From assembly GCA_002172485.2 (NCBI GenBank), contig NHFP02000005.1:122983-186982 (forward strand): a DNA stretch of 64,000 nucleotides, written 5' to 3'. The position numbers and the translations under genes were made by a program. Of this stretch, positions 47,201-52,406 are shown in pieces. Positions within the stretch are counted from its first letter, which is position 1, and every line of letters starts with the position of its first letter. This DNA comes from Crocinitomicaceae bacterium TMED114. Lineage in GTDB: Bacteria; Bacteroidota; Bacteroidia; Flavobacteriales_D; Sanyastnellaceae. Under the pieces are notes generated by a model. The model was not told where the DNA came from. It did not search any database and saw nothing but the letters and a program-made list of their open reading frames with translations.

Positions 47201-48632
47201 CAGCGACCAAGTGGATTGCTTCGGCAATTGCGCGAACGATGCCGATGGTGACGGGGTGTGCGACCAGGATGAATTGGGTGGATGCATGGACAATGCGGCC
47301 TGCAATTTCAGCCCGGTCGCGACAGACGACGATGGCAGCTGTGAGTACTGCTCATGCTATGAGCCTGAAGTCGTGGCCGGCCCGAGCCTCCTGACCTTCG
47401 AAAGCGACAGTGTCGGTTATGGCCTCAAGCTGGAGCGCACCGCGGTGCACACTTCCGGTGACCTCGCTGGACAGTCCACCTACCGGATGTACATCACGGT
47501 TCAGGATGCCTCGGACAAGCTGTCCAGTGTGTTCGGCAACGGAGGCCTTCCATTGAACCTCAACACGACGACCTCCTGGTTCCAGGACCCGATCGGCTCC
47601 AACTACGGCTCGGCCATCAACCCGCTGCTGTTCGGTGTGATTCCGTCCCTACCATATGACAGCTGGGTGACCATCGGCGTGGAGCAGATTCCGAACTCCG
47701 CACTCGGTGAGGGAGAGGTGTCCGGCGTGAGCAGCCCGGGCCAGAACTGGCTCGCCGCCTTCTCCTCCGGCGGCGGCATCGACATCGATGACGCCACAGG
47801 CGGCGCATGGTTCGTCACCAACGACGTGACCAACGGCATCGCCGGCGACGACCTCGAAGTGTTGATTGGTCAATTCACCACCGATGGCATCCTCTCCGGA
47901 ACGATCAACTTCCAACTCTTCCTGGGCGGTGATCCGTCGATGGACATCCGTCCGACGGTGAGTTTCTCGAGTGAAGACATGGCCGATACGCTGGTGTCCC
48001 TCTGTGGGTGCACCAACCCGGAGGCGGAGAACTTCAACCCCGGCGCGGTCTACGACGACGGCTCCTGCGGGGCAGCTCCAGGGTGCACGTACCCGACGGC
48101 CGCCAACTACGATCCTGTCGCAGTGGGCGATGACGGCTCCTGTGAGTTCTCTGGGTGCACGGTCGACTTTTACCGCAACTACACGACCTACGCGACGGTG
48201 GATGATGGGGGCTGCACGGATGCACCGCCTTGTCCGGACTCCAACAACGATGGCTCCATTGGTGCCCTCGAATTGACGGACCTCCTGGTGTACTACAACA
48301 CCGATGCAGGCGGCTGCGGCATCCTCGATCCGCTGTCTCTCGAGGAGTTGGATGTGGACCCTTGTGCCATGCCGGGCGTGGATTGCGGAGCGGAAGGTTG
48401 CACCTACCCGAATGCGATCAACTTCGATTCAGGTGCGACCGTGGAAGATGGCTCCTGTCTCTGGACCGGTTGCACCGATCCGGCCATGCAGAACTATCAG
48501 CCATTGGCCAACCTTGATGACGGCACCTGCGTGGCGCCGATCTGCTGGGACTTTGACTTCAGTGGAAGTGTGGGCATTCAGGACCTATTGGACCTGTTGC
48601 TCCTCTTCAACCTTGAATGTGGAGCAGAATAA
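35238..48632 (+). CDS. Giant secreted cysteine-rich repeat protein (4464 aa) with five copies of an unrecognised domain
   Basis: The signal peptide MNRLIALLSCLATVAFAHA is followed by about 116 units (hand count) of consensus GCTDPEADNYDPxANxDDGS followed by C and an aromatic spacer, usually 24 residues long. Five domains of about 195 residues are inserted at about 35298-35880, 37050-37725, 38965-39610, 42505-43085 and 47360-48000; they share FYQDPxG, VNPLLF, YDSWVTIG, QNW, GGAWFVT and QFTTDG. A cupredoxin-like domain without a full copper site lies at 36180-36503. TSP3-like linkers with DGDGxCDE recur. Dockerin-like EF-hands are present near 48232-48320 and at the C-terminus (DFSGSVGIQDLL, ending LECGAE). 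It is probably a calcium-stabilised, disulfide-rich surface adhesin or matrix protein; the function is inferred. No T9SS domain is recognised. Confidence 0.9.
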   Translation: MNRLIALLSCLATVAFAHAQVTSYGLSVDVIAEHDAGPLAGMTTYQIFMDCVNADDIVSSVSGDAIFPLDLTTTTSFYQDGLGAATPNAVNPLLFGFFPELPYDSWVTIGIFQQPDGAAGEGEVSTVESPTQGWLSTFEGGGNIVMDDATGGAWFVTQNYSNGTPDADQRVLLAQLTTDGEISGTLLVQVFEHGVGESDLRFHLSFEGTNGSGASGCIDPEADNYNDTAATDDGSCLYGGCIDATACNFDETANEDDGSCVYAAPFEDCAGTCLNDSDGDGVCDELEVSGCTDSTAWNYDAAATEEDGGCVYFNACGVPATAVVEVSSFDYDPSVLSLNVGDTVVWSNVGGLHNVNAITDQLTGLPFDNPQPFSIAAILGSPEGTCLGSFVFTVPGVYNYNSAVSNQAALGMVGVIVVGDGGCADSDATNYDAAAEFDDGSCVFDGCTDALASNYDPLVTIDDGSCLYPGCTNPDAANYDVGANDDDGSCIFPGCVDPEAANYDADANTDDGTCVYSGCTDPVACNYDAGADIDDGSCEDAFDTWGVDYLDCAGNCLNDADGDGTCDELELAGCMDMMACNYNPSATEEDGTCDYCTCSGGGAPDTTYVDGDTLTSVTFTDDTAGYAFDVEWVTTHTDGVLAGMSTYRMYVVLNDASDLLSSCYGNAANPMVIATSTSFYQDDFGSTFGTGVNPLLLGAFPDLAYDSWVTIGLDGTPTAGYSNIQSAQSPNQNWIAGFDAGGEIRIDDIVGGAWFVTSSNLNGVPDADLRVLVAQFTTDGVVSGTFPIQAFPLGAGSDEQRAAFTFTTEGLGEPEATMVISTGAGGGGNACGCTDPAADNYDANADFEDGTCAFSGCTNPNALNYDGGANVDDGTCIVPGCTNPTADNYDPEANQNNGTCILSGCTYADADNYDPTANTDDGSCIYYGCIDPEADNFDATANADDGGCMYLGCLDPEADNYDPQANLNDGSCIYYGCTVPVASNFDPDANTDDGSCIFPGCTNEAATNYDPTANADDGSCILEGCLDPEASNYDATANVDDGSCLYPGCTDAEAINYNATANDDDGSCLFPGCLDSGALNYDADANVDDGSCQYAGCTDATASNYNADADVDDGSCTFPGCMDEAADNYDAGANVPDGSCVYSGCMDPAAINFDVLASIEDGSCQYSGCVDTEACNFNADADVDDGSCTYPAVSHVDCDGNCLSDADGDGVCDEDEFSGCVDPIACNYNPAMTEDDGSCEYCSCAEEGEAGLNSFDYETNEVGYGLRLERVADHTSGTLAGTTTWRVLATVPHADDVLSSVYGNEELPLEVATTTTFYQDPLGGTFSSGVNPLLFAAFPELAYDSWVTIGMSGTPDAGAGEGAIQSAQSPNQNWIVSFDSGGDIVMDDPVGGAWFVTNVYTNGIAGDDFTALIGQFTTSGTLTGTLNYQVFIQGDGENDVRVTASFSTADLAGTPGPVCGCTNAASDNYDATAEYDDGSCFIAGCTDFAADNFNPEATEDDGSCQFLGCTDSSAFNYDSTANTDDDSCIFPGCTNPNAYNYDAGANFNDGSCIVPGCTIVAAENYNPQATENDGSCIFSGCTNSAASNYDPLASIDDGSCVVPGCTDETASNYNPEATLNNGSCEFLGCTDEAACNYDATALTDDGSCEFAADIYGSDEYDCDGQCLADADGDGICDASEVPGCTDLMACNYDGATDDDGSCEYLSCAGCYDPEADSYDPSALLENNDLCEYLGCTNVAADNFDAGANVDDGSCAFSGCTDPDADNYDPQANVDANCIYLGCTNPAADNYDAAANANDGSCLFTGCTDPEADNYDPQANSDANCIYLGCLDPTASNYDATANTEDGSCAYLGCTDDAACNFNENANTDDGSCTYPATASVDCDGNCLLDTDGDGICNPDEVAGCLVPGACNYNPDATDGGVICDYTSCAGCTDPTADNYDASATLPNGLCEYEGCTDPDADNFSPGANVDDGSCAYGGCTDEAAYNYVPTASTDDGSCLYAGCVDPAACNYDENADTDDGTCVFADPGYNCFGYCNQDYDGDGICDEFEVPGCTAPSACNYDTAATENNGSCEWMSCVGCIDAAASNFDPAATQDDGSCVFGGCTDVTAVNFDVQADFNDGSCLYAGCLDTEACNFTPGANYDDGSCEFTSCAGCMVTFACNYDPEATVFDPSSCDFESCCGDPAADNYTDGVSDFLVAGCTYGGVSPAVSSTGCTFEFACNFGDPVNDCEYESCAGCLEEGACNYDADATLPLTCLSAEDQFGVDYLDCDGNCLNDVNGNGLCDELEVSGCIDPSACNLDEVATLDDGSCEFASCGGCTLEDACNYDAEATQNDGSCEYVSCAGCMDAAACNYDALVTVESGTCIYAQPEYDCDGNCLEDTDGDGICNAFDEPVFGCTDDAACNYDPTASDEDGSCDFCSCFLTGSDTEGYGVELEVVAEDGVPGFTTYRLYATTDGPTDFVSAVTGLAGTELEVSTTGTFWQSPIGGATPSGISDLLLGIVPDLAYDSWVTVGLDRKAEASQNEEDAATVSGVSPSWTVAFEDGADILVNDGTGGGWYVLNSAVNGVAGDDQRVLLGQFTTDGQLSGSMRIQVFPEGDTEMDLRYVATFGTPDCGCTDPNALNPDLDAAYDDGSCQYPGCTDPEADNYDADADVDDESCVYSGCTDPAADNFDPQASVFDGSCIFFGCTDPLAGNYDALANTNDGSCDYAGCTSPSAANYNPTATTDDGSCLFEGCTDASAANYSPGANSDDGSCLFPGCTNPDADNFDSTANVDNGTCVISGCTDVEADNYNAAANNADDSCEYLGCTDEQADNFDAGANSDDGSCLYGGCTQMGACNYDPAANEDDGSCSFPNDEFGVDYVDCTGACLSDVDGDGVCDEAEVAGCTNESACNFDADATDDDGSCESQSCTGCTNPEADNYDETALIEDGSCVISGCTYPTAANYNPEANIEIGTCTFGGCTNPLAINYSALADVDDGSCILLGCTDPNAVNYDPDATLDNNTCQVFGCTNPLAVNFDANAVEDDGSCVIAGCMNPLAINYSATATVDNGTCIVLGCMNPAADNYNADANIDNGTCIFGGCTLPFASNYDPTATYNDGSCIIEGCTDPAALNYNFLATVDNGTCLLVGCMDPTADNYNPDAAFDNGDCLYLGCTDPVADNYDALANADDGGCLYSGCTDVEADNFNDIANVDDGSCIYFGCMDETACNFDAAANVEDDSCDYVSCLGCTDEAACDYDADATQDDGSCSYPVDVYGLDYVDCDGACLSDVDGDGVCDEDEVPGCTNPEALNFDALATDDDGTCEVAGCIDPEADNFDAEANTDDGSCLYFGCTDAQADNFEAAANSDDGSCIYLGCTDADADNFDAGANSDDGSCIYFGCTDVQADNYDAGANSDDGSCLYFGCTDAEADNYDATANSDDGSCLYFGCIDSEADNYDAGANSDDGSCIYFGCTDVEADNYDAGANSDDGSCEYFGCLDVEASNYDAEANVDDGSCTYPGCTDPFADNYDAAANLEDNSCEYFGCTDSTAVNFDDFANVDDGSCLFLGCLDPAASNFDPEANFDSGDCQYPGCTDPFADNYDADANLEDNSCEYLGCTDTTAINFDDFANVDDGSCLFLGCLDPEADNYDPTANFDSGDCQYLGCTDTEADNFDPGANVDSGFCIYTGCTDADAANYDPQANVNNGGCLYGGCLDAAYMEYDATADVDDGSCVTLIVEGCMDNAFLEFNPEANIEDGSCVTPVVEGCTDANFLEFDPEANVFDGSCMTPVIEGCMDPTYTEYFAEANVDDGSCATLVVLGCTDAGYLEFNADANTDDGSCVTPVVVGCLDSGACNFNALANTAGACEYPVDLYGVAHVDCSGACLNDLDGDGVCDEDEMPGCMDVEAVNYDADATDADDSCLYGGCIDPAYLEFDATADVDDGSCATLVVEGCTDPDYIEYDAAANVDDGSCSELVSLGCTDPAACNFSGGFNVDDGSCIYPEDIFGSDQVDCFGNCANDADGDGVCDQDELGGCMDNAACNFSPVATDDDGSCEYCSCYEPEVVAGPSLLTFESDSVGYGLKLERTAVHTSGDLAGQSTYRMYITVQDASDKLSSVFGNGGLPLNLNTTTSWFQDPIGSNYGSAINPLLFGVIPSLPYDSWVTIGVEQIPNSALGEGEVSGVSSPGQNWLAAFSSGGGIDIDDATGGAWFVTNDVTNGIAGDDLEVLIGQFTTDGILSGTINFQLFLGGDPSMDIRPTVSFSSEDMADTLVSLCGCTNPEAENFNPGAVYDDGSCGAAPGCTYPTAANYDPVAVGDDGSCEFSGCTVDFYRNYTTYATVDDGGCTDAPPCPDSNNDGSIGALELTDLLVYYNTDAGGCGILDPLSLEELDVDPCAMPGVDCGAEGCTYPNAINFDSGATVEDGSCLWTGCTDPAMQNYQPLANLDDGTCVAPICWDFDFSGSVGIQDLLDLLLLFNLECGAE
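35883..48540 (+). repeat. About 116 tandem 72-bp units encoding a 24-residue cysteine-rich repeat
   Basis: Units begin G-C and carry a second cysteine 19 residues later (C2 and C21), with the core A-x-N-[YF]-x(3)-A-x(2)-D-D-G-S-C. Runs of uninterrupted units occur at about 37735-38810, 39615-40190, 43085-43830, 43980-44930 and 45090-46730. The units are conserved in protein but differ widely in silent codon positions, so they would be missed by strict nucleotide repeat finders. Confidence 0.92.
45739..46170 (+). repeat. Tandem duplication of a three-unit (216-bp) block
   Basis: A block starting GCTDPFADNYDA and running through LEDNSCEY, NFDDFANVDDGSCLFLGCLD and a FDSGDCQY unit occurs at 45739-45954 and again from 45955. 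The spacing is exactly three 72-bp units, which shows that the array also grows by multi-unit blocks. Confidence 0.8.
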
Positions 48633-48660
48633 CCAAAACCAAATTGCCACCATGTTTCAC

Positions 48661-48686
48661 GGGGCGCCTCCTTTTGGGGGCGCCCT
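48661..48686 (+). terminator. Hairpin downstream of the giant gene
   Basis: GGGCGCCTCC (48662-48671) pairs with GGGGGCGCCC (48676-48685, one G-T wobble) around a TTTT loop, 29 nt after the stop codon. No T-tract follows, so termination efficiency is uncertain. The rest of 48687-48860 shows nothing recognisable. Confidence 0.55.
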
Positions 48687-48862
48687 CTGTGTTGGGGGCA
48701 ACTCGGCTGCGACTCAGCGCGCCGCGAGGGGAGTGACCCCGTCTCGCCGGGGTGACCAAGTGAGCCCGACGGTCCACACCGAGGCGGCAATCAACAGGAA
48801 AAGAAGGGGTGCGGAACACTTCATGACCACTGGTGTCAAGTTAACGGCTCCCGTTGGCATTG

Positions 48863-48896
48863 TTTGCGGTTCACGGCGTTGTGCTGTCTAATTTTG
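48863..48896 (+). promoter_or_regulatory. Promoter with TTTG and TAATTTTG boxes, near-leaderless
   Basis: TTTG (48863-48866) and an exact TAATTTTG (48889-48896) are 22 nt apart, within the 17-23 nt range reported for Flavobacterium promoters. The -7 box ends 7 nt before the ATG at 48904, so transcription would start at or next to the start codon. Confidence 0.6.
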
Positions 48897-48903
48897 TACA
48901 ACA

Positions 48904-50115
48904 ATGATCAACGTCCAGCGCTTCTCTTTTCGTGTTCTATTGATGGCTGGTATGGCCGCAGCCACGTCCTCCATCTTCGCCCAAGAGGTGTTCGTCCTGT
49001 GTGAAGGGGCTGTGGATTTCGCGTCCGGTGAAGTGCTGGAGGCGCCTCGTTTGGGTCGGTTCAACGCTGCTGAAGAAGTGCCGGTGTTTGAGACGCTGCA
49101 CATTTTCGAGGGGCACGCCTTTGCGGTGGACGCTCAATTGGCGTCCGACGGCCAAGAGATCTTGGTGAGTGCGGAAGACACGGTCTACCGAATGGATGCG
49201 ACCACGGGGGAAATTCTGGCACAGCAGGCCGTTGAAGGCGCACGGCAGTTGCATGTGCACGGCGATCGGGTCTTCGTCACCCGCGGTGATTACGATGGAC
49301 AGTCCGTGATGTTTGACAGCTACCTCGTGGCCCTCGAGGCGGAAACGCTCACGTGGGAAGCGGATTGGGCGGCCGATGCCATGGTGGGACCCGCCTTTTC
49401 GACCGAAGCCCTGGCCACGGTGGATGGCGTCTTGCACATCGGGATCAACAACGCATTCGCCTGGGGCGAAGAAGTGGGGCTGGTGGGCCGTCTGAATCTG
49501 GAGACTGGTGCATACGACGAAGTCGACCTGGGCCCTGAGGGGTTGAACCCCGTGCATGTCTTGGACATGGGTGACGCCGTCGTCACAGTCAACGCCCGCC
49601 AATACGAGGCCACGTCGCTGAGCCGCGTGACGGCAGGTACCGATGCGGTTACGGCCACGGTGGCTGCCACCACGGCGGGATGCGGCGCTGCAGCGCGCAT
49701 TGGAGATGACATCCTCTTTCAGGTTTACGGTGAGGGCAACTTCCGACGGGCAGATGGGGCGGCGTTGACAGATGCCGGATCCTGGCCGGGCAATGGCAGT
49801 GCCGTCTACAGCATGGCCGTCGCAGAGGATGGCCGCATTCTGCTGGGCAACACTGATTTCATCGGCAGTGGCCATGTGGAAGTCCGCCAAGCAGATGGGG
49901 CTTTGATGCACACAGTTGAAACGGGCATTGCGCCTGGCCGCATCGTGCTGTCGCCCACAGTCAATGCGGTGGGCAACATGGAGGATGCTGCCGCAGGCGC
50001 AGAAATCGTGTCACGCCATGATCTCATGGGACGCCCCGTTTCACATGACGCACCAGGGCTGCAATTGGTGCGGTTTGCCAATGGCCGCGTGAAGAAAGTG
50101 TTTCAGGCGCAATAA
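48904..50115 (+). CDS. Secreted beta-propeller-like protein with T9SS type A sorting domain
   Basis: This is a 403-residue protein with signal peptide MINVQRFSFRVLLMAGMAAA and cleavage near IFAQ. The body contains repeated blade-like strands (ILVSAEDTVYRMDATTGEIL, LHVHGDRVFVTRGDY, LVGRLNLETGAYDEVDL, ILFQVYGEGNFRRADG, ILLGNTDFIGSGHVEV) resembling a YncE/PQQ-type propeller. The last 35 residues (VSRHDLMGRPVSHDAPGLQL, VRFANGRVKKVFQAQ) match the end of a type A T9SS domain. It is exported to the surface; no enzymatic motif is visible and the function is unknown. Its stop lies inside a short hairpin shared with the converging gene. Confidence 0.82.
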   Translation: MINVQRFSFRVLLMAGMAAATSSIFAQEVFVLCEGAVDFASGEVLEAPRLGRFNAAEEVPVFETLHIFEGHAFAVDAQLASDGQEILVSAEDTVYRMDATTGEILAQQAVEGARQLHVHGDRVFVTRGDYDGQSVMFDSYLVALEAETLTWEADWAADAMVGPAFSTEALATVDGVLHIGINNAFAWGEEVGLVGRLNLETGAYDEVDLGPEGLNPVHVLDMGDAVVTVNARQYEATSLSRVTAGTDAVTATVAATTAGCGAAARIGDDILFQVYGEGNFRRADGAALTDAGSWPGNGSAVYSMAVAEDGRILLGNTDFIGSGHVEVRQADGALMHTVETGIAPGRIVLSPTVNAVGNMEDAAAGAEIVSRHDLMGRPVSHDAPGLQLVRFANGRVKKVFQAQ

Positions 50116-50134
50116 GCCGACCTCAGGGCGGCTT
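50114..50134. terminator. Short bidirectional hairpin between convergent genes
   Basis: AAGCCG (50114-50119) pairs with CGGCTT (50129-50134), with CC/GG inside the loop able to extend the stem. It overlaps the stop codons of both flanking genes. The T-tracts are poor, so the terminator role is tentative. Confidence 0.4.
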
Positions 50135-50631
50135 CAACCGAACAGGGAAGGCACTCCGTAGAAATCCGCTGCGGTGTGCAAGATGGATTTCAGGGCTTGT
50201 ATGGCCTCCGGGCTGCTGCCTTGGGAGTCGAAATTGAACCACTTGCCATGGAAGTGCGCGTGGTCGGTGTCCGTCGCCAATGCCACGACCCCGCCAACGA
50301 CCGGCAATTCAATGACCTTGCCATTGAGGTGGGGGAGAAATCGGGCCAGGTATTCATCCAGTCCCACATCCAATGGGTAGGTGAACTCGCGTTCCAACCA
50401 ATTTCGCTCAGGGGTCCAACGTTCATCACGCCAGCGGAGTTCCAGCTGGGGAACCCGGCTGCGGACATGGAACAGATGCCCCTCTTGGATGAGGGTGTAG
50501 ACCGCTCCAGTCTCGGTCTGACGTTGATAACGGATTCGCACTCTGCAGAATACGACTTTCCTGACCGGAAATGCCGACTTGCACAAAAGGAGGCCACAGG
50601 CCCCTTGGAATGCGGTGTGTGAAGGGGACAT
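50134..50631 (-). CDS. Hypothetical protein encoded behind asnB
   Basis: This 165-residue reading frame starts 7 nt after the asnB stop. It has no signal peptide or membrane helix. The sequence is protein-like (WRDERWTPERNWLEREFTYP, DVGLDEYLARFLPHLNGKV, DHAHFHGKWFNFDSQGSSPE), with two aromatic and histidine-rich stretches and a plausible C-terminal helix (AIQALKSILHTAADFYGVP). I do not recognise a family. The position suggests cotranscription with asnB. The risk that only the C-terminal two thirds is coding is real, because the N-terminal 35 residues look less regular. Confidence 0.6.
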   Translation of the reverse strand: MSPSHTAFQGACGLLLCKSAFPVRKVVFCRVRIRYQRQTETGAVYTLIQEGHLFHVRSRVPQLELRWRDERWTPERNWLEREFTYPLDVGLDEYLARFLPHLNGKVIELPVVGGVVALATDTDHAHFHGKWFNFDSQGSSPEAIQALKSILHTAADFYGVPSLFG

Positions 50632-50638
50632 ATCGGCT

Positions 50639-52303
50639 TCAGTAGGCGTCGTTGTGGACGTCTCCCACCGCGCGGCCACTCGGATCGATGGTCTTTTTGA
50701 GCCGTTCGTCCCATTCGAGCGCCTTTTCCGTGCTGCAAGCCACGCTTTTTCCGCCGGGAACGGTGGCGGCAGCGGCGGCAGATGGGAAGTGACGTTCGAA
50801 GAGGGTTCGGAACCAATAGGCTTCCTTCGTGGCGGGGGGGTGAATGGGGTACCTCACGGCAGCGCGGGCCATGTCCTCGTCGGACACCTGCGCCTCAGCG
50901 TGGTCTTGGAGCCCGTCGATCCAGCCGTAGCCGACCCCATCGCTGAATTGTTCTTTTTGTCGAAACAGGATGTCTTCTGGCAGCTCGCCACGGAAGGCCT
51001 CGCGGATGACGGACTTCTCAATTCGCCCCGGGCCGCCCATCTTGAGCGCGGGGTCGAGCCGCATGGCATAATCGATGAAGTCCCGGTCGAGGAAGGGAAC
51101 CCGTGCCTCGATGCCCCATGCCATCATCGACTTGTTGGCCCGGCTGCAATCATACTGGTGCAGTCCGAGGACCTTTCGAACGGTCTCTTCGTGGAACTCG
51201 CGCGCATCGGGCGCCATGTGGAAGTAGAGGTAGCCACCGAACAGTTCGTCGGCCCCTTCACCGGACAGCACCATTTTGATGCCCATGGCCTTGATTTTGC
51301 GGGCCATCAGGTACATCGGGGTGGAGGCGCGGATGGTGGTGACGTCGTATGTCTCGATGTGACGCACCACCTCGCTCAGCGCGTCGATGCCATCTTGGAT
51401 GGTGAAGGTGAGTCCGTGGTGGACGGTGCCGATGGCGTCCGCCACTTTCTGGGCGGCGGCCAAATCCGGACTCCCCTTCAAGCCGATGGAGAAGCTGTGT
51501 ACACGGGGCCACCAAGCCTCGGATCGGGCATCGTCGTCCACCCGGGTTTTGGCGTGCTTCATGGCCATGGCAGCGATCACGGAACTGTCCAGTCCGCCGC
51601 TGATCAGCAGGCCGTAAGGCACGTCGCCCATGAGGTGACTGTGGACGGCCTGGGTCAATTCGGCCTTGAGTTCTTCCGGCTTGTATTCTCCTTTCGGCAA
51701 TGCGCCCTTCATCCAGTCGCGCTGGTAGAAGCGGGTGGGGACGTCGGTACTTTTGGCCCAGACATGGCCGGGTGGGAACACCTGCACATCGTCGCAAAAC
51801 GGCGTGAGCGCTTTCATTTCCGAGGCCACCCAGAGCTCGCCCTGCTGTCCACGGCCGAAGTACAGTGGAATGATGCCGATGGGGTCGCGACCGATCAGCC
51901 AGTTCCCGGTGGCAGGGTCGAAGAGCACAAAGGCATACATGCCCGACAAGTGGTGCACGAGGTCGGCGCCGTGTTGCCGGTGCAAGGCGAGGATGACTTC
52001 ACAGTCGCTGCCCGATTGCCAAGGGTAATCCCGGAGGCCTTCTTGGGAGCGCAGTGCCTTGTGGTTGTAGATCTCCCCATTCACTGCCAGAATGTGTCCA
52101 CGCTCGGGATCTTCCAGCGGCTGGGCACCGCTCATAACGTCGACGATGGCGAGCCGCTGATGGGCAATGATGGCTTCAGGAAACTCCCGAACTCCAGACC
52201 AATCTGGACCGCGGTGGACCTGAAGACGGGACGCTTGGAGCACCTGCGCTCGTGCGTTGGACATGGAGGCTGGGCGCTCGAGCAATGCGGTGATGGAACA
52301 CAT
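50639..52303 (-). CDS. asnB: Asparagine synthase B (glutamine-hydrolysing)
   Basis: AsnB makes asparagine from aspartate, ATP and glutamine. The 554 residues match the length I recall for the Escherichia coli enzyme. The start at 52303 places the catalytic cysteine directly after Met (MCSITALLE), needed for the class II glutamine amidotransferase domain, which continues with HRGPDWSG, HQRLAIVD and NGEIYNH. The synthetase domain has the PP-loop SGGLDSS, VHSFSIGLKGSPD, LSGEGADELFGGY and RVPFLDRDF. It stands alone with a hypothetical gene downstream and diverges from the T9SS type B gene at 52407. Confidence 0.97.
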   Translation of the reverse strand: MCSITALLERPASMSNARAQVLQASRLQVHRGPDWSGVREFPEAIIAHQRLAIVDVMSGAQPLEDPERGHILAVNGEIYNHKALRSQEGLRDYPWQSGSDCEVILALHRQHGADLVHHLSGMYAFVLFDPATGNWLIGRDPIGIIPLYFGRGQQGELWVASEMKALTPFCDDVQVFPPGHVWAKSTDVPTRFYQRDWMKGALPKGEYKPEELKAELTQAVHSHLMGDVPYGLLISGGLDSSVIAAMAMKHAKTRVDDDARSEAWWPRVHSFSIGLKGSPDLAAAQKVADAIGTVHHGLTFTIQDGIDALSEVVRHIETYDVTTIRASTPMYLMARKIKAMGIKMVLSGEGADELFGGYLYFHMAPDAREFHEETVRKVLGLHQYDCSRANKSMMAWGIEARVPFLDRDFIDYAMRLDPALKMGGPGRIEKSVIREAFRGELPEDILFRQKEQFSDGVGYGWIDGLQDHAEAQVSDEDMARAAVRYPIHPPATKEAYWFRTLFERHFPSAAAAATVPGGKSVACSTEKALEWDERLKKTIDPSGRAVGDVHNDAY

Positions 52304-52406
52304 GAGTAAAATATCGTCTAAAAACCGGGCAGGATGCAAGTGAAATTCTGGGGTCAAAGGGCAACCTATTCGGGGGAAAGCAGGTTGGTACTTTGCGCCA
52401 TTGACC

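Noticed and set aside
35883..48540. CRISPR-like array
   Set aside because: The 72-bp periodicity is coding, has no constant direct repeat with unrelated spacers, and no cas genes are present.
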